Shown: in pieces, positions 34,780-42,600 of the stretch
Layout: each line of letters opens with the position of its first letter
Numbering within the stretch: the stretch's first letter is position 1
DNA from: JBAYOE01 sp050950065
GTDB taxonomy: Bacteria; Spirochaetota; Spirochaetia; Sphaerochaetales; Sphaerochaetaceae
Assembly (NCBI GenBank): GCA_050950065.1
Contig: JBMNGX010000006.1
Coordinates: forward strand, 1-64,000
DNA length: 64,000 nucleotides
Direction: 5' to 3'
The notes under the pieces: model-generated
Told to the model about the DNA's origin: nothing
The model's database searches: none
Seen by the model: only the letters and a program-made list of their open reading frames with translations
Made by a program: the position numbers and the translations under genes

Positions 34780-36005
34780 GACCAATCTAGTAGTCGTTTA
34801 TCGCCACTAATTTTTTGAATTGGGGCAATATCTTGTGAGATTTCAGCAGTTCCTAAATATTCACCCTTCTCGTTACGTACAGCGAAGTAGCGGATGTAGA
34901 TATATCTATCTTTAATGTGGATATAAAACTCTGCATCATCTTTCTCACCCGATTTGAATTGAGAAATAATCTTTTCAACCACATCGACAGATGAGGGTGG
35001 GTGACAGTTGTGAACACTTCTCCCAATTACTGTTGTTGCACGGGGAAAAATTCTCTCATTGGATTGTGAGAAATAGGCCACCTTGTCATCAGAGTCAACA
35101 AAGGTTATATCGAATGGGAGGGTGTTAAGAAGGTGCTTTAAAGTCTCTGCATTAAAAGATCCACTTGGTAAAACAATTTTACCTTGATCACTAGTAGCCT
35201 CTTTGGTAGTTGTAGCTGTCTCTTTTGGAATTTTAAAAGTTGGATGATCGTGTAATAAGGTATATCCAATTTCTGGAGTTTGTTCTTTAATTTGGCGCCA
35301 GTCGGTAGCAAAGAAGACCTCGCTAACCATTGGAATTAAGATATTTTCCTCTTTACTAATCATATCGATAACTTTAACTTTAGCCTCTTCTAAGGTTTCA
35401 ATAAAACTATCGATCTCTTTTTGATCTTTTTTATCAGATTTGATAATCGCATCCAATTTAGCTCTGGACTCTTTAATTAAGGCTCTGATTTCATCATCAA
35501 CTCCCCACATGACTTGTGGAGGGGCAGTGATGCCATAGCGCTCCATAATTGGGAACCAAAGGTTCTCTTTCACTGAGTAGTGGGTATCGATTTCCCACAG
35601 TTTTTCTAAATCGGCCTCTAAGTTGATTAAGGCAGCAAGATTGTTCTCTTTTAAAGCTCTGATGTGAGGTTCAAGATGTTCAGCAATTAGTTTTGTAATT
35701 GCCTTGTTCTCCTCTCTTAAAACCCAAGTTGGGTGTCCTAAATCTTTGGTTTTGTCTTTGTCCCCATGAATTGCTGCTACAGAGCCTTCAAACAAGGCTG
35801 CGTGGACATCACAAAGGCGCTGTACATCTTCAACATTTACAACCCCTTTAGCCATGAGCTCTTTCTCCATATCGGCAATTTCACTTGCATCGACATTTTC
35901 AAACTCTGCTTTAAAATCAGCATGAACTGCATCAAAATCATCTCCATCATGAAGACGTTCAATTAGTTGTTGAAGTAGTTGTTGACGGTACTCTCTTTTT
36001 TCCAT
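34776..36005 (-). CDS. DUF438/hemerythrin/PAS protein
   Basis: 409 residues, soluble. Residues 1-70 are the helical DUF438 domain, ~80-245 a hemerythrin-like domain (HAALFEGSVAAIHGDKD, DTHYSVKENLWFPIMERYG, SKEENILIPMVSEVF offer His/Glu ligands), and ~285-405 a PAS domain containing NCHPPSSVDVVEKII. This architecture is widespread in anaerobes, is often found beside DUF1858 genes as here, and is thought to respond to oxygen or nitric oxide. It is a paralogue of the protein at 19694. The DUF1858 gene ends two bases upstream, so they are one operon under a promoter with a palindromic operator. Confidence 0.85.
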   Translation of the reverse strand: MEKREYRQQLLQQLIERLHDGDDFDAVHADFKAEFENVDASEIADMEKELMAKGVVNVEDVQRLCDVHAALFEGSVAAIHGDKDKTKDLGHPTWVLREENKAITKLIAEHLEPHIRALKENNLAALINLEADLEKLWEIDTHYSVKENLWFPIMERYGITAPPQVMWGVDDEIRALIKESRAKLDAIIKSDKKDQKEIDSFIETLEEAKVKVIDMISKEENILIPMVSEVFFATDWRQIKEQTPEIGYTLLHDHPTFKIPKETATTTKEATSDQGKIVLPSGSFNAETLKHLLNTLPFDITFVDSDDKVAYFSQSNERIFPRATTVIGRSVHNCHPPSSVDVVEKIISQFKSGEKDDAEFYIHIKDRYIYIRYFAVRNEKGEYLGTAEISQDIAPIQKISGDKRLLDWS

Positions 36006-36007
36006 CT

Positions 36008-36256
36008 CTATTCTCCTATAGTGGCGTTGATAACTTTGTAACCATGCTCTTCTAAAGTGGCAATTACCATCTTTAAGTCAATCGAGCGCATAGCTGCCCC
36101 CTTTGGAATAGTCATCACTTTTCCAACAGTTTTTAACATTATCGGTTTTACTATCTCAACAAAACCAATCTCTGCTAAAAGGGGGGCAAGCTCTTTATGC
36201 TGCTCACAAAGTTGCGCGACACTTTTATTTAAATCAAGTTCTCTTAAATCTACCAT
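36008..36256 (-). CDS. DUF1858-family protein
   Basis: 82 residues resembling the DUF1858 domain (LNKSVAQLCEQHKELAPLLAEIGF, then IPKGAAMRSIDLKMVIATLEE). The domain also occurs at the N terminus of ScdA/RIC-type proteins for repair of iron centres. First gene of the hemerythrin/PAS operon; GCAGGTG precedes the ATG. Confidence 0.8.
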   Translation of the reverse strand: MVDLRELDLNKSVAQLCEQHKELAPLLAEIGFVEIVKPIMLKTVGKVMTIPKGAAMRSIDLKMVIATLEEHGYKVINATIGE

Positions 36257-36273
36257 TATGTTACACCTGCTTA

Positions 36274-36289
36274 TGTTGCATTTGCAACA
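36274..36289. promoter_or_regulatory. Perfect palindromic operator at hemerythrin operon start
   Basis: TGTTGCA-TT-TGCAACA, two 7-base arms with a two-base centre, directly abuts the -10 hexamer and covers the start of transcription. This position suggests repression by a dimeric regulator, possibly of the CRP/FNR family; the regulator is not in the window. Confidence 0.6.
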
Positions 36290-36318
36290 ATAGTAGTGAA
36301 AAATAGAGAATAGTGCAA
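36290..36318 (-). promoter_or_regulatory. Promoter of DUF1858-hemerythrin operon
   Basis: Minus strand TTGCAC (36313-36318), 17-base spacer, TACTAT (36290-36295), directly followed by the palindrome. Confidence 0.65.
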
Positions 36319-36322
36319 CCTT

Positions 36323-38230
36323 CTACCTTGTATAAAGGCCCTCAATCTCCTTTGCATAGATCTCGTTAATCTTATGTCTCATAACCTCTTGTTTGGCACT
36401 GAGTTCAACACCAACTTTAAAAGGTTTATTTATTAGGGCGAATCTATTAATTCTCTCAAAGCTCTTAAAGCCATTTTTATCGTTGATGATGTTGTTAATC
36501 TCTGATGAGATAAGTTCAGTAACTTCAGGAATCTCTGTTAATTCAAAACGGGCCATATAGGGGATGTTTGCATTTTTAACATATTGTTCAACTTGCTTCG
36601 CATCAATAAGAATTAAAGCAGATAAGAACTTCTGATCTTGTCCTAAGACAACTACTTGTTCAATGTAGTTACTCTCTCTAAGACGAGCTTCAATTGGAAC
36701 AGGTTCGATGTTCTCTCCTCCAGAGAGGACAATGGTATCTTTAACTCTCCCTTTAATTGCGTATTCACCTTTATGGGTCCAAATACCAATATCACCTGTA
36801 TTAAACCACCCATCTTTATCAATTGCCTCTTTGGTCAAATCATCCCGTTTGTAGTATCCAACCATCACTTGCTCTCCCCGAGCTAAAATTACCCCTTTAA
36901 CTCCAGGTTTCACATCGTTGTTATTCTCATCAACAATTCTGATTTCAGTTTCTGGTAAGACAGCAACAGTTTCGGGAACTTGGTGGTTAAGCTTTCTTAG
37001 ACCAATTACTGGGGCAGTCTCTGTTAACCCGTATCCATCAACTAAGGTAATCCCAATAGCTTTAAAGAATTTATCAATTGTTGGGGGCAAAGAGCCTCCA
37101 CCAGAAACTCCCGCTCTAAATGAGGTCCCAAACTTCTTCTTAATTGAGTTGAAAATAAGCAAATCACCAAGGAGTTTAAAAGGTGTTAAAATTATCACCA
37201 TTATTATGCCAACTAATAGATCTAATGGGTAAAAACGCTTTTTAAATTGAGGCATGCGGTTAAAAATTAGATTCAGAGCTAAAGCGTGGCGTGAACCAAC
37301 ACTTACAAAGAAGGCAAACAAAATGCGTGAAACAATCCCTTTAGATTGAACATTTTGATAAACACCTGAGCGAACCGATTCCCAAATACGGGGAACTGAG
37401 CCCATCCAAGATGGATTTACCCTTTGCAAATCAGATAACAAGATTTTTCCAATAGGTTTGGAGTAGGCGACTGCTGAGCTTTGACTCACTATTACATACT
37501 GCAAAATCCTCTCAAAAGAGTGCCATACAGGAAGTACACTTAACCACCTTTCCCCCTTTTTAAAAGGGACAACCTTTGGAACTTGCTCTAGTTGGAACAG
37601 GAAGTTGCGGTGGGTCAACATAACCCCTTTAGGCTCTCCTGTAGTTCCACTGGTAAAAATTACTGTTGCTAAATCTTTTTCATCCCCTTTAGCTATTTCA
37701 TCTTCAACAAAGGAAGGTTTGGTTTTTAAAAACTCTTTACCACTATCAACAACACTTTGGTAAGTGAGAATTTCAATAGAATCAACTTCAGGTAGGTTTT
37801 CAACTTTGTGATTAACAGTGTCGATAATTATTAACTTTTTTAAACTTTTTAATGAGTCGCTAAGATTTAAAATCTTCTCTGCTTGAATCTCATTTTCAGC
37901 AAAGCAGAGTTCACTGTCGGTAGTGTTTAAGATAAATTGCAACTCATAAGGCATCGCATCGCGACCTCTAGGTACATCAGCTGCTCCCAATGCTAAAATT
38001 GCAAAGTCTGCTGCTAGCCACTCTTTGCGGTTATCACTTATTAGACCAACAAGAGATCCTCTTTTAACTCCTAAGGTATGCAACCCAGCAGCTAAGTTAC
38101 TCACCTCCTCATAAAACTCTTTATAGGTGGTACTTTGAAATGCTCCAACTTGATCTTTTGAGAGTTGGATAACATTTGAACCATCTTCACGGACAACCCT
38201 TTGTAGTAATTTTGGTAAACTTTTTTCCAT
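36323..38230 (-). CDS. Long-chain acyl-CoA synthetase (AMP-forming)
   Basis: About 635 residues of the ANL superfamily; activates a fatty acid through an acyl-adenylate. The phosphate-binding loop is FTSGTTGEPKGVMLTHRN near residue 193, the core motif DGYGLTETAPV near 405, and the later GWFNTGDIG and KGRVKDTIVLSGGENIEP motifs near 490-520. A hydrophobic segment near 330-355 could attach it to the membrane, as in FadD15-type enzymes. The frame opens at a TTG four codons upstream, but the ATG at 38228-38230 with GGGG before it is the better start. Confidence 0.9.
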   Translation of the reverse strand: MEKSLPKLLQRVVREDGSNVIQLSKDQVGAFQSTTYKEFYEEVSNLAAGLHTLGVKRGSLVGLISDNRKEWLAADFAILALGAADVPRGRDAMPYELQFILNTTDSELCFAENEIQAEKILNLSDSLKSLKKLIIIDTVNHKVENLPEVDSIEILTYQSVVDSGKEFLKTKPSFVEDEIAKGDEKDLATVIFTSGTTGEPKGVMLTHRNFLFQLEQVPKVVPFKKGERWLSVLPVWHSFERILQYVIVSQSSAVAYSKPIGKILLSDLQRVNPSWMGSVPRIWESVRSGVYQNVQSKGIVSRILFAFFVSVGSRHALALNLIFNRMPQFKKRFYPLDLLVGIIMVIILTPFKLLGDLLIFNSIKKKFGTSFRAGVSGGGSLPPTIDKFFKAIGITLVDGYGLTETAPVIGLRKLNHQVPETVAVLPETEIRIVDENNNDVKPGVKGVILARGEQVMVGYYKRDDLTKEAIDKDGWFNTGDIGIWTHKGEYAIKGRVKDTIVLSGGENIEPVPIEARLRESNYIEQVVVLGQDQKFLSALILIDAKQVEQYVKNANIPYMARFELTEIPEVTELISSEINNIINDKNGFKSFERINRFALINKPFKVGVELSAKQEVMRHKINEIYAKEIEGLYTR

Positions 38231-38355
38231 ATTTAACCCCAATTCGTTTTATTTTTACACTTTTACAAAAATTGTTAAAATGCAATATATCTTCTTTTTC
38301 TAAGTGGGGCAACACTTTATCCTCTTTTATTGACAAAATCGTCTAAAATGTAATG

Positions 38356-38384
38356 TTGACAGATATGTAGTGAAGTGTCAAAAT
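38356..38384 (+). promoter_or_regulatory. Promoter of 2-oxoacid:ferredoxin oxidoreductase operon
   Basis: TTGACA (38356-38361), 17-base spacer, CAAAAT (38379-38384). The -35 TTGACA also forms a spaced inverted repeat with TGTCAA at 38376-38381. GGAAGTGA before the ATG at 38415 is the ribosome-binding site. Confidence 0.5.
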
Positions 38385-38414
38385 AAGATTATCTAACATT
38401 CGGAAGTGATTAGT

Positions 38415-38630
38415 ATGAATTGGGTAGAAGTAAAAAGTGATCAATGCAAAGGGTGTGAAGTGTGTATAGACGTGTGTCCAACTAACTCTTTAGCACTCTC
38501 AGATAAAGTGAATACCTTAGGTTACCCCTATGTCTATTTTAAAAAGAACAGTGGATGTACTGCTTGTACGTTCTGCTTTTTAAACTGTCCTGAATTAGGT
38601 GCTCTAACTGTTCATAAAAAGGGTAGCTAA
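38415..38630 (+). CDS. 2-oxoacid:ferredoxin oxidoreductase, delta (ferredoxin) subunit
   Basis: 71 residues with two [4Fe-4S] motifs: CKGCEVCIDVCP and CTACTFCFLNCP. It passes electrons from the catalytic subunits to free ferredoxin. It is the first gene of an operon with fused or separate alpha, beta and gamma subunits. The start is ATG 38415; GTG 38406 also lies in frame but within the ribosome-binding site. Confidence 0.9.
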   Translation: MNWVEVKSDQCKGCEVCIDVCPTNSLALSDKVNTLGYPYVYFKKNSGCTACTFCFLNCPELGALTVHKKGS

Positions 38631-39689
38631 ATGGATAAAAGATTGTTAACTGGTAATGAAGCTGCTGTCTTAGGGGCTTTGATGGGAGGCTGTACCCACT
38701 TTTTTGGTTATCCAATAACTCCAGCTAGTGAAATAGCAGAGCATGCTGCTTACTATTTTAACCTTAGTGGACGCACCTTTTTACAAGCAGAATCTGAAGT
38801 GAGTGCAATAAATATGGTTTATGGAGCTGCTAGTGGGGGTGCAAAGGTGATGACAGCCTCTTCTGGTCCTGGTATCGCCCTAATGGGAGAAGCTCTTAGT
38901 TATCTTGCAGGTTCTCAACTTCCAGCTGTAATTATTGATATGCAACGTTCTGGTCCCGGCCTAGGCAATATTTGGCCTGAACAAAGTGATTACAATATGG
39001 TGGTAAAAGGGGGAGGGCATGGAAGCTATTCAAATATAGTTTTAGCTCCCTCTTCAGTACAAGAGATGTTCGACTTTACTAAAATTAGTTTCGACTTAGC
39101 CCAAAAGTATAGAGTCACTGTTTTTATTTTAGCTGATGGCTACATTGGGCAAATGATGGAATCAATTACCCTTAGTGAAGATGTTATTGGAAATGAAAGG
39201 CAAAGTTGGGCCCTTTATGGTGACAAAGAGTCCAAAGGTAATCTTATCACTTCAATTTTTATGAGTACAGAAAAACAGAGTGATCACAATGAAAAGCTTC
39301 AATCGATTTATCGAAAAATTGAGAGTGAGATTGTCGATTACGAAGAGATCGAAACAGAAGATGCAGATGTAGTTTTTATTGCTTATGGAATTGTTAGTCG
39401 CATTTGCCACTCTGCAGTGACTCATCTAAGAGAAGAGGGGCACAAAGTTGGCCTTTTTCGTCTTAAAACTCTTTTCCCATTTCCTAAAAAAAGAATTAAA
39501 GAACTTTCAGAGAGTAACAAAAGAATAATTGTTGTTGAGATGAGTAATGGGCAAATGAGAGATGATGTTATTTTAGCTAGTGGAAATTTAGAAATAGAGA
39601 GTTATTTAACCTATGGTGGAATTATGCCAAAGGTTGAAAAGTTAATTGAGATGGCTATAGGGAGAAATAAAGATGGTAGTAGCAACTAA
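38631..39689 (+). CDS. 2-oxoacid:ferredoxin oxidoreductase, alpha subunit (Vor/Kor type)
   Basis: 352 residues. Seen: LTGNEAAVLGALMGGCTHFFGYPITPASEIAE at the N terminus, split over the binding site for the oxoacid, and the MTASSGPGIALMGEALSYL segment near residue 76. With the beta subunit it forms the thiamine-diphosphate active site that oxidises a 2-oxoacid to an acyl-CoA, reducing ferredoxin. The start codon follows the ferredoxin stop directly. The downstream phosphotransbutyrylase suggests branched-chain 2-oxoacids (from Val, Leu, Ile) as substrates rather than 2-oxoglutarate, but sequence alone does not settle this. Confidence 0.85.
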   Translation: MDKRLLTGNEAAVLGALMGGCTHFFGYPITPASEIAEHAAYYFNLSGRTFLQAESEVSAINMVYGAASGGAKVMTASSGPGIALMGEALSYLAGSQLPAVIIDMQRSGPGLGNIWPEQSDYNMVVKGGGHGSYSNIVLAPSSVQEMFDFTKISFDLAQKYRVTVFILADGYIGQMMESITLSEDVIGNERQSWALYGDKESKGNLITSIFMSTEKQSDHNEKLQSIYRKIESEIVDYEEIETEDADVVFIAYGIVSRICHSAVTHLREEGHKVGLFRLKTLFPFPKKRIKELSESNKRIIVVEMSNGQMRDDVILASGNLEIESYLTYGGIMPKVEKLIEMAIGRNKDGSSN

Positions 39690-41091
39690 AGCAACCTCAC
39701 TTTACCAAACTTTTGAAAGAAAAGAGTCTAATAAAGAGGTAACTCACTATTGTCCTGGCTGTGGACATGGAATTATTCACAACTTGGTGGCAGAGGCAAT
39801 TGATAAGCTGGGTATTCAAGATCGCACTATATTTTTATCCCCTGTAGGGTGTGCCGTTTTTGGCTACTACTATTTTGACACTGGCAATATTCAATGTTCC
39901 CATGGTAGAGCCCCTGCTGTGGCTACAGGGATAAAAAGATCTCACAAAGATTCAATTGTTATTAGTTACCAAGGAGATGGGGATTTAGCAGGAATTGGGA
40001 TGGCTGAAATAATCCATGCAGCTAATAGAGGGGAGAATATAACAGTATTTTTTATAAACAATGCAACTTATGGGATGACTGGTGGTCAGATGGCCCCCAC
40101 AACTTTAGTTGGTGAGAAATCTTTAACAACTCCTTTTGGACGTAGTGTTGAAAATGATGGGGAGCCTATTGGAGTAGCAGAGTTATTAAACAGCTTAAAA
40201 ACTCCCACCTTTATCCAAAGGTGTTCAGTAGCCTCCACTAAAGATATTTTAACAACAAAAAAAGCTGTTAAAAAAGCTTTAGAAAATCAGATAACCAATA
40301 AAGGATTCTCATTTGTTGAGATTTTAGCTCCTTGTCCAACAAACTGGAAACTAACCCCTCTTCAAGCTCGTGATTATATTAAACAACAACTTCAACAAGT
40401 TTTCCCTTTAAAAGTTTTTAGGGATGAAGATAAAACAATCGAGCAAGAAAAAAGAGAGTTTTTAGATTCCCCAAAGCTTAAAAAACTCCTTTTAAAAAAC
40501 CCAATACACTTAGGAAAAAGTAATAGAAGGCAATTAAAAGGAGAGAAGAAGATAATAGTAGGAGGTTTTGGAGGGCAGGGGATTATGTTGGCTTCTAAAA
40601 TCTTAGCTACTTGTGCCCTCATTGAGAATAAAAGTGTCACCTACTTACCCTCTTATGGTCCAGAAATGAGAGGAGGGGGAGCTCGAGTTGATTTAATTAT
40701 TAGCGATCAGAAGATTGGCTCTCCTTTAGTAGATCGAGCCGATTATCTTTTAGCAATGAATGAAAACTCTTTTGATCTTCATATTAACAAAGTTAAATGG
40801 CAAGGTGTTGTGATTAAAAACACCCAAAATCAAACAGATAAAGAAGTGAGCAACAAAGTTAAAGTAGTTGAACTTGATGCTAATAAAATAGCTGCAAATA
40901 GAGGGACAATTAAAGGGGCAAATATTGTGATGGTTGCAACTTTAATTAAGCAAACCAATCTATTTTCATTTAAAACCCTTGTCAATGCACTTAAGGTTGT
41001 TATTGATGATTCTAAAAAACAATACTTAAATCTTAAGCTTATTGAGGATGTGTTTAGAACCAATAAGGAGTTGAGTTGCCTTACAACATAG
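39673..41091 (+). CDS. 2-oxoacid:ferredoxin oxidoreductase, fused beta-gamma subunit
   Basis: 472 residues. Residues ~1-275 are the beta subunit with HYCPGCGHGIIHNLV, the thiamine-diphosphate motif GDGDLAGIGMAEIIHAANR and INNATYGMTGGQ. Residues ~295-470 are the gamma subunit (IVGGFGGQGIMLASKIL, then YLPSYGPEMRGGGARVDLI), normally a separate protein. The fusion places both chains in one polypeptide. The gene overlaps the alpha gene by 17 bases. It uses thiamine diphosphate and a [4Fe-4S] cluster in energy metabolism of amino-acid-derived oxoacids. Confidence 0.9.
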   Translation: MVVATKATSLYQTFERKESNKEVTHYCPGCGHGIIHNLVAEAIDKLGIQDRTIFLSPVGCAVFGYYYFDTGNIQCSHGRAPAVATGIKRSHKDSIVISYQGDGDLAGIGMAEIIHAANRGENITVFFINNATYGMTGGQMAPTTLVGEKSLTTPFGRSVENDGEPIGVAELLNSLKTPTFIQRCSVASTKDILTTKKAVKKALENQITNKGFSFVEILAPCPTNWKLTPLQARDYIKQQLQQVFPLKVFRDEDKTIEQEKREFLDSPKLKKLLLKNPIHLGKSNRRQLKGEKKIIVGGFGGQGIMLASKILATCALIENKSVTYLPSYGPEMRGGGARVDLIISDQKIGSPLVDRADYLLAMNENSFDLHINKVKWQGVVIKNTQNQTDKEVSNKVKVVELDANKIAANRGTIKGANIVMVATLIKQTNLFSFKTLVNALKVVIDDSKKQYLNLKLIEDVFRTNKELSCLTT

Positions 41092-41099
41092 ACCATAAT
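41071..41099 (+). promoter_or_regulatory. Internal promoter for phosphotransbutyrylase gene, leaderless candidate
   Basis: TTGAGT (41071-41076, inside the preceding gene), 17-base spacer, CATAAT (41094-41099); six bases then separate the -10 from the ATG at 41106, and no Shine-Dalgarno sequence is present. Confidence 0.5.
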
Positions 41100-41105
41100 T
41101 AAAGT

Positions 41106-41975
41106 ATGAAAGTTAATGAAAAAGTAATAGCCATTGTTGGCGCTAATCAAGATCAAAGTTTAAAAGCGATGGCAACCTATAAAGAAAAAAATGGGGGCCA
41201 CTTTCTTCTGTATGGGGAAGAAGAGAAAATCGTTAGTTTAGCAAACACTCTTCATATAGATTTAAAAGGGACCACAATTGTGGATTGTGAAGATGAACTT
41301 GAAGCTTCCCATAAGGCGATGGAGAGTGCTAAAGAGGGGAAGGTGAACCTTTTAATGAAAGGAAACATCTCCACTGGTTCTTTTTTAGCTGCCTTATTGG
41401 ATAAAAAGTACAACTTACTGGAAGAGGGGAACAACCTTAGCCATGTGGCTTGCATAAAATTGCCTTACAGAGAGAAAGAATTATTTCTTAGTGATGCGGG
41501 AGTGGCAATAATTCCCGATATAGAGAAAAAGGTGCAAATAATAAACAATGCGCTAAAAGTGACCAATGCAGTTGGAATTAAAGAGGCAAAGGTTGCCTTA
41601 ATTGCCCCAATTGAAAAAGTTAATCCTAAAATTGTGGCAACAACTGATGCGTCACAAATAATATTTTTACATGAGAGTACCTCATTATTTAAAGATGCCT
41701 TAATTGGAGGCCCATACCCCTTAGATGTAGCTATCTCTAAAGAAGCAGCAGAAGCAAAAGGGATTAACGATGGTATTGCAGGTGATGCTGATGTTGTAAT
41801 TTTTAACTCGCTTGATGCTGCTAATGCTGCTTATAAGGCTTTTTTAACAAACCCTGATATTTTCTCTTGTGGAATAATTGTAGGAGCGAAGTTACCAGTA
41901 ATACTAACTAGTCGCTTTGAGTTCAAAGAGAGCAGAATTGCCTCAATTGAGTTGGCATTGAAAGTTAAAAGCTGA
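41106..41975 (+). CDS. ptb: Phosphate butyryltransferase (phosphotransbutyrylase)
   Basis: 289 residues of the Ptb/Pta fold. It exchanges CoA for phosphate on butyryl-, isobutyryl- or isovaleryl-CoA, so that a butyrate kinase can make ATP; no kinase gene is in the window. Seen: LLMKGNISTGSFLAALLDK near residue 80, the GPYPLDVAISKEAAEAKGI segment near 205 and the C-terminal SRFEFKESRIASIELAL. Standing right after a 2-oxoacid:ferredoxin oxidoreductase, it completes a route from branched-chain amino acids to short-chain fatty acids with substrate-level phosphorylation. Confidence 0.85.
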   Translation: MKVNEKVIAIVGANQDQSLKAMATYKEKNGGHFLLYGEEEKIVSLANTLHIDLKGTTIVDCEDELEASHKAMESAKEGKVNLLMKGNISTGSFLAALLDKKYNLLEEGNNLSHVACIKLPYREKELFLSDAGVAIIPDIEKKVQIINNALKVTNAVGIKEAKVALIAPIEKVNPKIVATTDASQIIFLHESTSLFKDALIGGPYPLDVAISKEAAEAKGINDGIAGDADVVIFNSLDAANAAYKAFLTNPDIFSCGIIVGAKLPVILTSRFEFKESRIASIELALKVKS

Positions 41976-42121
41976 TTAACAATTATTATTAGTTAAAAAT
42001 ATCATTGGATTTGTGAAGTTTTGTTTTTTGTGCTCACATTGTTTTTAAAACTTGCACGAATATAAAACTACTCCTTGATTATTGTGCAAGTACGTGTCAT
42101 GTTAAGAGCATCAAATCAAAT
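41976..42121. other. A/T-rich spacer before island
   Basis: No gene or clear RNA seen. The transition from host-like A/T-rich sequence to the more G/C-rich island lies near the end of this stretch, around 42100-42120. I cannot mark an exact junction or an attachment-site repeat. Confidence 0.4.
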
Positions 42122-42165
42122 ACCATCTATTGATAAACTCTGTTTGTCTGGTAGGTGGTTTTTTG
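42122..42165 (+). terminator. Terminator-like hairpin at island left side
   Basis: ACCATCTA (42122-42129) pairs with TAGGTGGT (42152-42159, one G-U pair) and is followed by TTTTTT. A 22-base loop makes it weaker than usual. Confidence 0.5.
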
Positions 42166-42177
42166 TTTGCCCGAAAG

Positions 42178-42198
42178 TCCGCTGTTTGCGGGCTTTTC
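42178..42198 (+). terminator. Second terminator-like hairpin
   Basis: GTCCGC pairs with GCGGGC (one G-U pair) around TGTTT and is followed by TTTTCT. With the hairpin just upstream it could block read-through into the island or be a remnant of an attenuated leader. Confidence 0.5.
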
Positions 42199-42268
42199 TG
42201 CGTTTGTGGGACTTGGCTTGTAGCAATAGTTGGTACTTTTGAACAGCCGTTTTTGGAGGACACTTGAT

Positions 42269-42310
42269 ATGAACCGTGGTGTTTTTCTGGAAGGCTGCAA
42301 GGGTAAATAG
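42269..42310 (+). CDS. Short reading frame with strong ribosome-binding site (13 codons)
   Basis: TTTGGAGGACACTTGAT precedes an ATG that encodes MNRGVFLEGCKGK and a stop. GGAGG is well placed. It is followed by three copies of a 13-base motif that can form alternative hairpins. It may be a leader peptide, or the start of a gene whose remainder was lost when the island formed. No similarity is claimed. Confidence 0.35.
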   Translation: MNRGVFLEGCKGK

Positions 42311-42324
42311 TTAAAAGAAAGGTA

Positions 42325-42391
42325 ATCGTTAAAAGTTGCACCGAAAATCAGGCTAACTTTTAACGATACACCGAGCCGTTAAAAGTTAGGG
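42325..42391. repeat. Three alternating inverted copies of a 13-base motif
   Basis: ATCGTTAAAAGTT (42325-42337) is a perfect inverted match to AACTTTTAACGAT (42355-42367), and CTAACTTTTAACG within the second is in turn a perfect inverted match to CGTTAAAAGTTAG (ending 42390). Copies 1-2 and 2-3 therefore give mutually exclusive hairpins, as in attenuators. No T run follows copy 3. Confidence 0.7.
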
Positions 42392-42401
42392 TGTGGGCAA
42401 G

Positions 42402-42446
42402 AAAAACAGCCCGTCCAAAGACGAGCCGTATACCTTGGCAACCTTA
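42402..42446 (+). repeat. 45-bp flanking repeat, copy A
   Basis: Matches copy B at 44368-44412 at 35 of 45 positions without gaps, in the same orientation. It contains an imperfect hairpin (GCCCGTC-CAAA-GACGAGC) followed by ATACCTTGG. Copies A and B bracket the AbrB-ABC cassette. Confidence 0.75.
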
Positions 42447-42524
42447 CAATCTTGACCGAGAAAGCCGCATGATTGCTGGTGTTTAATAAATGGTTTCGCG
42501 ATGGCAGAAAGATTATAAGTGTGC

Positions 42525-42553
42525 TTGACAAAAGCAGTTGAATCACATATACT
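42525..42553 (+). promoter_or_regulatory. Promoter of AbrB-ABC cassette
   Basis: TTGACA (42525-42530), 17-base spacer, TATACT (42548-42553). The -10 overlaps the first of two 13-base direct repeats. Confidence 0.8.
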
Positions 42554-42579
42554 TATTATACAAATCATACTTATTATAC
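42549..42579. promoter_or_regulatory. Tandem 13-bp operator repeats
   Basis: ATACTTATTATAC occurs at 42549-42561 and 42567-42579, an exact 18-base period, covering the -10 and transcription start. The first gene encodes an AbrB-type DNA-binding protein, so autorepression through these repeats is likely. Confidence 0.65.
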
Positions 42580-42600
42580 TTTATGAACGGAGGGCTCATA

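Noticed and set aside
38356..38381. TTGACA/TGTCAA spaced inverted repeat as an operator of the oxoacid oxidoreductase operon
   Set aside because: The first half is simply the -35 hexamer and the 14-base spacing is not typical; chance is likely.
42111..42341. 76-residue minus-strand frame at island left side
   Set aside because: It crosses two terminator-like hairpins and the short plus-strand frame with a strong ribosome-binding site; no recognisable motif.
42549..42579. Short direct repeats as a CRISPR array
   Set aside because: Only two units, 13 bases with a 5-base gap, located in a promoter and without cas genes. No CRISPR array was seen anywhere in the window.
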